Positions 43,340 to 48,559 of a stretch of 48,559 nucleotides of DNA are shown here, in pieces. How positions within the stretch are numbered: the stretch's first letter is position 1; every line of letters starts with the position of its first letter. The stretch spans positions 1 through 48,559 of the forward strand of contig JAFPBO010000047.1 in the NCBI GenBank assembly GCA_017390475.1, given 5' to 3'. This stretch comes from Loktanella sp. GTDB lineage: Bacteria; Pseudomonadota; Alphaproteobacteria; Rhodobacterales; Rhodobacteraceae. Both the position numbers and the translations under genes were made by a program. The notes under the pieces are model-generated. The model searched no databases, had not been told where the DNA came from, and saw nothing but the letters and a program-made list of their open reading frames with translations.

Positions 43340-44734
43340 TCATGGGCTTGCAGAGAACCCCATGCTTGAGAGGGCTGTATTTACATCCAAAACGAAAATA
43401 CCCCCAACCATCCCCAGATTGACAGGTGATCCCGGAAGGGCCTCAACACCGACCCGCTCGCCAGCTTCTGCCGCCAAAATCCATTCACCAATTGCGTCAA
43501 TCTCTCCCTCGTATGATCCACCTATCAAAGGAAGGTCATTCATGTTCTGGCGCAAGAACTGCGGTATCGCGTCTGAAACCCGCCACCCCGTCATCCAAAA
43601 GATGTCCTCCAGGATAGCTGGTGAGTGAAACTCAAAAACGAACTCTTCCAGGCTGGTCACAAAAGATGCCTGAATGGGTGACATCTCCATCACGTTATCT
43701 GTGAAGCGCAAACGGATATTGCTTTGCATCTCGATAGCCCCCGGCATTTGAATTGAAAGCGTTCCCTCCAAACCATCAGGACGAATATTCCCCATCATCG
43801 TCATGTCACCACGCAGATGATCGGTGGTCAGATTTCCAGGAGCAAAATCGTTCAGGTTAAAATCCAGACCACTTAGGCGGGCTGTCAATTCAGCACCTTG
43901 GTCAAACACTATCTCACGCAGACTGGTTTCCTGTTCGGGTTCTTCATAAAATTTAGGTAAATAGGCAGCGACAACCTGTCTTGGCACAGCGGCTTCAATC
44001 TCTAGATTGTCGAACATGTAGCTTTGAAATGCATTGCCCATGAACACGCTAGCAATTGATATGCCAAAGCGGCTTTGACCTTCATTATCACCGGTGGGCA
44101 GCGCTGAACTGACATCAAATGTGGAAATCTCAAGCCTGTCATTGCCCGAGATAACCTGTAAATCCTCGATCGTCCCCGAAAGTGTGAATACACAGCCGGT
44201 GCTTTGACGTGACATCGAAATAGTCAGGCCTAATGACCCTGCTTGCAAATCTCCCAGTGCTTGGCTTCCCGGAAGGCGTAAAGACGGATCGGGCTGGGCC
44301 AGCAGCCTTTGGCCAACAAATTCCACAAGGTCAGGAGCCGTCTCAAGAGAGGGATCAGCACAATTCATTTCACTCAAGGTATCCACAGCAAAACCAAATC
44401 CTCCCAAACTGAACGCATCAAGGTCAAACAAAGGAAAATTCTCAAGCGAACCATAATGCACGCTCACGTTATCTCCCAGAACTCTGCCCTCCTCATAGAA
44501 ATCTGCCAGAGTTGTGATTTGAACGATGATCTCGTCCCGTTGCAGGCGCACATCAGAAAATGTCATCGATGATCCCGTATCGCCCAAAAATTGGCTGCTT
44601 ACGGTCCATTCAGAGCCGAGCAGGGTTTGGAACCGGCTTTCCAAACCCTGCTCGGCCTCAATCGACTGGGCAAAAGCAGAGCCTCCCATCGCCAACATTA
44701 TCAGACATGGCCCATGTTTTAGCATCGCCGTCAT
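43340..44734 (-). CDS. Exported protein of unknown function
   Basis: The 464-residue protein begins with a clear signal peptide (MTAMLKHGPCLIMLAMGGSAFA, cleavage before QSIEAEQ), so it is periplasmic or secreted. The mature part is acidic and rich in beta-prone stretches, with no transmembrane helix apart from the signal and only a few cysteines. I do not recognise a family. Base composition is visibly lower in GC than the catabolic genes to the left. It is 103 nt downstream of the penicillin-binding protein gene on the same strand, so the two may be co-expressed, which hints at an envelope role, but nothing in the sequence shows it. Confidence 0.8.
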   Translation of the reverse strand: MTAMLKHGPCLIMLAMGGSAFAQSIEAEQGLESRFQTLLGSEWTVSSQFLGDTGSSMTFSDVRLQRDEIIVQITTLADFYEEGRVLGDNVSVHYGSLENFPLFDLDAFSLGGFGFAVDTLSEMNCADPSLETAPDLVEFVGQRLLAQPDPSLRLPGSQALGDLQAGSLGLTISMSRQSTGCVFTLSGTIEDLQVISGNDRLEISTFDVSSALPTGDNEGQSRFGISIASVFMGNAFQSYMFDNLEIEAAVPRQVVAAYLPKFYEEPEQETSLREIVFDQGAELTARLSGLDFNLNDFAPGNLTTDHLRGDMTMMGNIRPDGLEGTLSIQMPGAIEMQSNIRLRFTDNVMEMSPIQASFVTSLEEFVFEFHSPAILEDIFWMTGWRVSDAIPQFLRQNMNDLPLIGGSYEGEIDAIGEWILAAEAGERVGVEALPGSPVNLGMVGGIFVLDVNTALSSMGFSASP

Positions 44735-44837
44735 CGTCTGTGTCCTTTTGTTGATCCAGAGATATCTGTCTACTTGACGTTCAGATGATCATTTTCTGCT
44801 GGCATGCGCGAAGCGCCGAAGACGCAAGAAACGCTCT

Positions 44838-47198
44838 TTACGGCGGGGTTGCGAAGCTAATCCACCCGCCAACCGGTACATCTTGCGTGTCGCCTACGGC
44901 CATTGGGGGCCATAGGCGCAAAGCGCTTTCTTCCGCATCATGACCATATTCATTGATCAAGCCGATCTCGAAAGCTTCCCGAAATATTCGCGCAGCCACA
45001 GGTGCTGCGTGTGTTCCACCCAAAAGTGTGTTTGTTGCTGCACTATCATCCCGCCCTATCCAGACACCCACAGCAATATCAGCACCCATTCCGACAAAAA
45101 GAGCATCACGATTCCCCTGAGATGTTCCTGTCTTGCCGATTACATGGACGGGGCTGTTCCGAAACGCTTGCGCGGCTGTCCCGCGGGTCACGACGCCGCG
45201 CATCAAAGAATGCATTCCCACGATTGCATGATCACTAAAGCCAAACTGTTCAGCACCAGGGCGGATTGCCCAGACTTGACCATCGCGATCCGCAATCGTG
45301 CTGACAAGAATTGGGCTGACTGGAAATCCACCGTTGCCAATACTGGCATAGCCGGTCACAAGGTCACGCAATGTTGTCTCACTGGCCCCAAGTGCTGAAG
45401 ACAAATATGGCTCCATCTCATCGGGATAAGCACCCGTTCTCGTGGCGACCTCGGAAACCCACCTGATACCGATCTGGTTGGCAAGCTTTACTGCGGCAAC
45501 GTTCGAGCTGTTTTCAAAGGCCGTGTATATGGGCATGATACCATACTGTTGTCCTCTGAAATTCTGCGGACTATACCCGCCCTCGAACACAGCCCTTGCG
45601 TCGTCAATCAGATCTGTTGGCCGCCAACCCGCTTCCAAAGCAGCCAGATAGACGAAGCTCTTAGCCGCAGACCCGGGCTGACGTAGCGCCATTGTCCGAT
45701 CAAACCGTGAGATCCGCACATCGTTTCCACCAATGGAGGCCAGTATTTCGCCGGTGTGGATATTCATCACAACAACAGCGCCCTCAACCTCCCGCGAGGT
45801 GACGATCCCATTACTTTCTCGGTCAATCAGAACAACATCACCTGGCCTTAAACCCGGCAATATGCTGCGCTGTTCAGTCACCCAACCGCTGTTCATTCCC
45901 CAGCCACGGGCGATGGCAACATTGTCACCCCCGAGCAAAACAGCCGGTAACACACGTTCATCCGCACCCATAGCTCGCATCACACTGCGCCAGGTATTAC
46001 TTGGCAAACTCTGACTATTCCCGGCCCGCATCCGCACGATTTCAAGGTCATCAGCCGATATATTGTTGATTCCCTCGAACAAGCTAAATTCTTCGATCTG
46101 AGACCTCAAAGCCGATTGCGCCAATGATTGCCATCTTTGATCCAAGCTGGTCTCGATCATCGGGAGACGCTCTGATATTCCTTCAGGTTGCAATATACCG
46201 GCCATAGCTGAGTTTGCCTCGATCCAACGTTCAACCGTGACATCGCTCCACTCGTGACGTCCCAGTCCGGATTGAACCGGGATGGTCATCAAACGCTCTG
46301 ATCGAGCTTGATCAAAATCAGCTTGTGAGATGACATCAGTGGCCAACATACGGGCCAAAACATGATCTCGACGGGCATGCGCCCTTTCGGGGTGTCGTTC
46401 CGGGTCATATAAGGCAGGACCTTGCAATATCCCCGCCAGAAAAGCTTGCTCTGACAGGCTTAAATCATCCCAATCCTTGCCAAACCATGATTGTGCGGCA
46501 CTAGCAGCACCCCATCCACGACCGAACCAGACCACGCCAAGATAGGCCTGCAAAATCTCGTCTTTATCAAGGAGGCTTTCAAGTTGGATGGCCAGCGTTG
46601 CTTCAATGGCTTTTCGTGCAAAGGTCAGATCAGATCCAACAATCTGGTTTTTGATCAGCTGTTGGGTAATGCCTGAGGCACCACGGGTGCTGCCGCCAAG
46701 ATATTGAGTAAACGCCCGGGCTGTTCCGATAGGATCAGCGCCTGGGTGCTCAAAAAAGCGGTTGTCTTCGGTGACCAGAAGGGCAGCAATGAAGATGTCA
46801 GGTATATCATTTATGTTTGTGCGTGTGTTGCGTGCCGATCCGATCTCACGGATTTCGCCTGTTGCCATTTGATAGCGCGCGTGAAATCCACTTCTTTGAA
46901 AGACAGCGCGCTGAAGTATATTTGCTCCCGGTTTGTCTTCATCACTTACCGGTGTAAGAGCACCCATTCCTGAGATCAGAAGCCTCGTCATCGTGTAAAT
47001 ACCGGCATTCGCATTCGGATGGGATTGAGCATGAGCCTGAAAACTTAAACATGTTAATATGGCGGCCAGTGACACCCTGATACCGTGATATGTCGTCCAT
47101 TTTTTTGCCAAACTGCTTGACAGGTTCAATCGCCCAGAGCGACTTTGCGGGCTTCCCGAACAGGCCCGTACGCACCCGTCTGGAGTTACTTTACGCAT
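44838..47198 (-). CDS. Class A penicillin-binding protein (transglycosylase/transpeptidase)
   Basis: The 786-residue protein carries a GT51 glycosyltransferase domain (about residues 90-270; VTEDNRFFEHPGADPIG with the catalytic Glu, RGASGITQQLIKN, KAIEATLAIQLE) and a transpeptidase domain with S-A-A-K in RQPGSAAKSFVYLAALEAG (about 510), S-S-N (about 564) and KTGTSQG (about 686). It polymerises and cross-links peptidoglycan. A hydrophobic segment (VSLAAILTCLSFQAHA, about 43-58) would anchor or export it. The start at 47198 has a GGAG about ten bases upstream; a GTG at 47073-47075, right at the hydrophobic segment, is an alternative. It lacks the usual division-gene context and sits in an IS-flanked, lower-GC block, so it may be a transferred extra PBP. 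Confidence 0.9.
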   Translation of the reverse strand: MRKVTPDGCVRACSGSPQSRSGRLNLSSSLAKKWTTYHGIRVSLAAILTCLSFQAHAQSHPNANAGIYTMTRLLISGMGALTPVSDEDKPGANILQRAVFQRSGFHARYQMATGEIREIGSARNTRTNINDIPDIFIAALLVTEDNRFFEHPGADPIGTARAFTQYLGGSTRGASGITQQLIKNQIVGSDLTFARKAIEATLAIQLESLLDKDEILQAYLGVVWFGRGWGAASAAQSWFGKDWDDLSLSEQAFLAGILQGPALYDPERHPERAHARRDHVLARMLATDVISQADFDQARSERLMTIPVQSGLGRHEWSDVTVERWIEANSAMAGILQPEGISERLPMIETSLDQRWQSLAQSALRSQIEEFSLFEGINNISADDLEIVRMRAGNSQSLPSNTWRSVMRAMGADERVLPAVLLGGDNVAIARGWGMNSGWVTEQRSILPGLRPGDVVLIDRESNGIVTSREVEGAVVVMNIHTGEILASIGGNDVRISRFDRTMALRQPGSAAKSFVYLAALEAGWRPTDLIDDARAVFEGGYSPQNFRGQQYGIMPIYTAFENSSNVAAVKLANQIGIRWVSEVATRTGAYPDEMEPYLSSALGASETTLRDLVTGYASIGNGGFPVSPILVSTIADRDGQVWAIRPGAEQFGFSDHAIVGMHSLMRGVVTRGTAAQAFRNSPVHVIGKTGTSQGNRDALFVGMGADIAVGVWIGRDDSAATNTLLGGTHAAPVAARIFREAFEIGLINEYGHDAEESALRLWPPMAVGDTQDVPVGGWISFATPP

Positions 47199-47329
47199 TT
47201 TCCCGACTGCTCCAGTTACTCAAGTATGATATAAAATTACTTAACCTCTGCTCTGGTCTGGTATTCTTTCTGCCGAAGCGGATAACAAGTGAAACCTCTC
47301 CGAAATGGTCGCAACCTTTCGTGAGATGT

Positions 47330-47490
47330 ACTAACAAGGAAATCCAGCTGACCAGATTGGATAGTATTGGCGCATCGCCAATGTGGCTCCCGGTGAGTTC
47401 GACAGCGCCGGTACCCAGTCATGTCTCTTGAATCGCGCGGTGAGTCTTGCGCCAGACCCGTGGCTTGAAGCCCCATGCTCGCGAGCGTTC
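47330..47490 (-). pseudogene. IS5-family transposase remnant
   Basis: The minus strand reads RSRAWGFKPRVWRKTHRAIQ, then a stop, then GAVELTGSHIGDAPILSNLV. This follows the IS5-family order (ARKHG-x-x-RRVWRK-HI-ID..., then IRAVE-T-x-x-x-GDAP-L--L) with the catalytic region reduced to this fragment and broken by a stop. Both ends are missing. The rest of 47199-47702 contains only short frames with no recognised family. Confidence 0.6.
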
Positions 47491-47702
47491 ACGCGCCTTC
47501 ACTCTTGTTCCTCATTCTTCTGCTGATTTTGGGAACGCGAATGGCTTTGGAGCCACTGCTGTAGAAGCGGCAAGACAAAAAACCCCTGAACAGAAATTGT
47601 GGGCCAAAAACGGCCTTTTCGCCGAGGACAGAAACGCTTGAATTTTGTCCCTGACCGCTTATGGGAAGAGCCCACAGCGGACTAACGTGTCGTCCGATGT
47701 GA

Positions 47703-48320
47703 TCATCCAAAACGCTTACGTATTGCAACGCCCCGCCCTGCGAAAAATCGACCAAAATCGTTGCACGATAACGTTACGTGTTTCTGCGTCTGTAGGGTAT
47801 GACCGGACGGATTGTGAAAGCTGATAGTGCTGTCCGACGCGGCGGTCATCAAAACGAGATGCCCGCCTTTCGACGGTGGCTCCCTGTCTGGCCAACGAAT
47901 GGATGGATGCACAGATGCAAGAAAGAACGCATTGTTTTCCATGATGTCGCCGAGGTCGATTGCCGAAACACCAGTGACAACCTCTGCCTCAATGTCGAAG
48001 CGCATTTTTACGTATTGCACAAATGGTGCGTAAATTAACCCCTTGATGGAACCGTCAGGTTGCACAATGTAGCCACCGTAGCTGGTGCATTCTCGCGCAA
48101 GCGTCAAAGTCGGGTGAACTTGGCCGATGCGGGCAGCGAGGATCATCTTGAGGCAAGCCATACCACACACGTTGCCTGCCCATCGGACATATTCGGATAA
48201 TTCTTCTGCTCCCGACTGCGCCCATAGCGGGTCGCGTGGCAGCGCGGCTTCCGAGCCGTCCCTCAAGAAGTCCACTACAATCTCAGGCGTCTCAAATTGG
48301 CTGTAGTAGGGCACGATCAT
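47703..48320 (-). CDS. C39-like cysteine peptidase-fold protein
   Basis: The 205-residue protein has the papain-like C39 pattern: the catalytic Cys C52 in AGNVCGMACLKMIL, His H154 in KGGHLVLMTAA and the third residue N170 in ISFHNPSG. No signal peptide or transmembrane segment is seen and there is no ABC transporter fused to it, unlike bacteriocin-processing C39 domains. Stand-alone proteins of this kind are of unknown role, some processing peptides. It lies alone between IS5-type sequences and is moderately AT-rich. A TTTGT-AA-ACAAA dyad at 48397-48408 lies upstream. Confidence 0.75.
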   Translation of the reverse strand: MIVPYYSQFETPEIVVDFLRDGSEAALPRDPLWAQSGAEELSEYVRWAGNVCGMACLKMILAARIGQVHPTLTLARECTSYGGYIVQPDGSIKGLIYAPFVQYVKMRFDIEAEVVTGVSAIDLGDIMENNAFFLASVHPSIRWPDREPPSKGGHLVLMTAASDSTISFHNPSGHTLQTQKHVTLSCNDFGRFFAGRGVAIRKRFG

Positions 48321-48431
48321 ATTAGACCTCCGGATTAGAAAATAAGTCCATTTGCTTCAGATTACATATTTTGAACGAGAGCGATATTACTCTGTTTTTG
48401 TAAACAAATACGACGGGCCTAGGGTCAGGAT

Positions 48432-48559
48432 TCATAACCAAAACATGATGACGGCGGCCAATGCGCATGCTGACAGGAAGACCTTGGGGCACCTGTCGTA
48501 GCGCGTTGCGACGCGCCGCCAGTCCTTGAGCCGGGCGAAGCTGTTCTCGATTTTGTGGC
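48432..48559 (-). CDS. IS5-family transposase, C-terminal fragment cut by window edge
   Basis: The minus strand reads HKIENSFARLKDWRRVATRY and continues DRCPKVFLSACALAAVIMFWL to a TGA at 48432-48434. The conserved E-N-F-x-R-L-K-D-WRR-ATRYD block with its catalytic Glu is the end of IS5-family (IS427-like) transposases. The GGGCCTAGGGTCAGGATTC sequence at 48415-48433 is probably the right terminal repeat. The rest of the element is beyond the window. Confidence 0.88.
   Translation of the reverse strand, partial: HKIENSFARLKDWRRVATRYDRCPKVFLSACALAAVIMFWL

Noticed and set aside
48397-48408. TTTGT-AA-ACAAA dyad upstream of the C39-like gene as a fifth NicR-type site
   Set aside because: The short AT-rich dyad lacks the central GTA alignment of the other sites and the outer arms. 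It is likely chance or part of a promoter or IS end.

Overview
The window is a GC-rich (by eye about 60%) bacterial segment that looks like an accessory region of an alphaproteobacterium, most likely Rhodobacteraceae/roseobacter type. This rests on gene style (TRAP, tripartite tricarboxylate and PotABCD-type uptake systems beside small catabolic operons, a SulP-Usp-DksA trio, nicotinate genes, an IS110/IS5/IS91 mix); no rRNA or other phylogenetic marker is present, so the taxon is an inference. Both edges cut through insertion sequences (IS110 family on the left, IS5 family on the right), and remnants of an IS91-type and another IS5-type transposase lie at 42.9-43.3 kb and 47.3-47.5 kb. This fits a mosaic, possibly plasmid-borne, region.

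Layout. 0-3.7 kb: a minus-strand SulP transporter / tandem universal stress protein / DksA-like operon and an NYN-domain protein. 4.0-5.6 kb: a decaying block (anchor protein with an in-frame stop, 5'-truncated HupE/UreJ, LysR tail). 5.7-7.3 kb: a divergent MerR regulator and cation diffusion facilitator with a MerR-type promoter between them. 7.4-14.9 kb: a tightly overlapped beta-oxidation operon (fadE, thiolase, fadJ-like multifunctional protein, acetyl-CoA hydrolase/transferase). 15.2-27.6 kb: a complete aerobic nicotinate-to-fumarate cluster, with a TRAP transporter (dctPQM) plus nicC, then nicAB, all on the minus strand, and nicR-nicE-nicD-nicX-nicF on the plus strand. 27.8-34.9 kb: a broken nucleoside-phosphorylase-like gene, then a GntR regulator, an ADP-ribosylglycohydrolase-fold enzyme, a PfkB kinase and a four-gene PotABCD-type ABC importer, apparently one operon. 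35.0-36.0 kb: a luciferase-like flavin oxidoreductase. 36.2-42.3 kb (minus): MarR regulator, Rieske oxygenase, its VanB-type reductase and a TctCBA transporter. 42.5-43.3 kb: a truncated second copy of the merR gene fused to an IS91-type transposase remnant. 43.3-48.3 kb: a less GC-rich envelope block with an unknown exported protein, a class A penicillin-binding protein and a C39-like cysteine peptidase.

How the genes work together. NicAB hydroxylates nicotinate to 6-hydroxynicotinate, NicC makes 2,5-dihydroxypyridine, NicX opens the ring to N-formylmaleamate, NicD releases formate, NicF releases ammonia, and NicE isomerises maleate to fumarate. Key residues of NicC, NicX, NicD, NicF and NicE are present at nearly constant offsets from the Pseudomonas enzymes. 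A 30-nt perfect palindrome overlaps the likely nicC promoter, and related TTTG..GTA..CAAA sites lie before nicA, before nicE and, unexpectedly, upstream of tctC, suggesting a small NicR-type regulon. The neighbouring GntR-hydrolase-kinase-ABC operon is the best candidate for a little-described system: its enzymes fit uptake, N-glycosidic cleavage and sugar phosphorylation of a riboside-like compound, and its position beside the nicotinate genes invites the idea of pyridine-riboside salvage (inference only).
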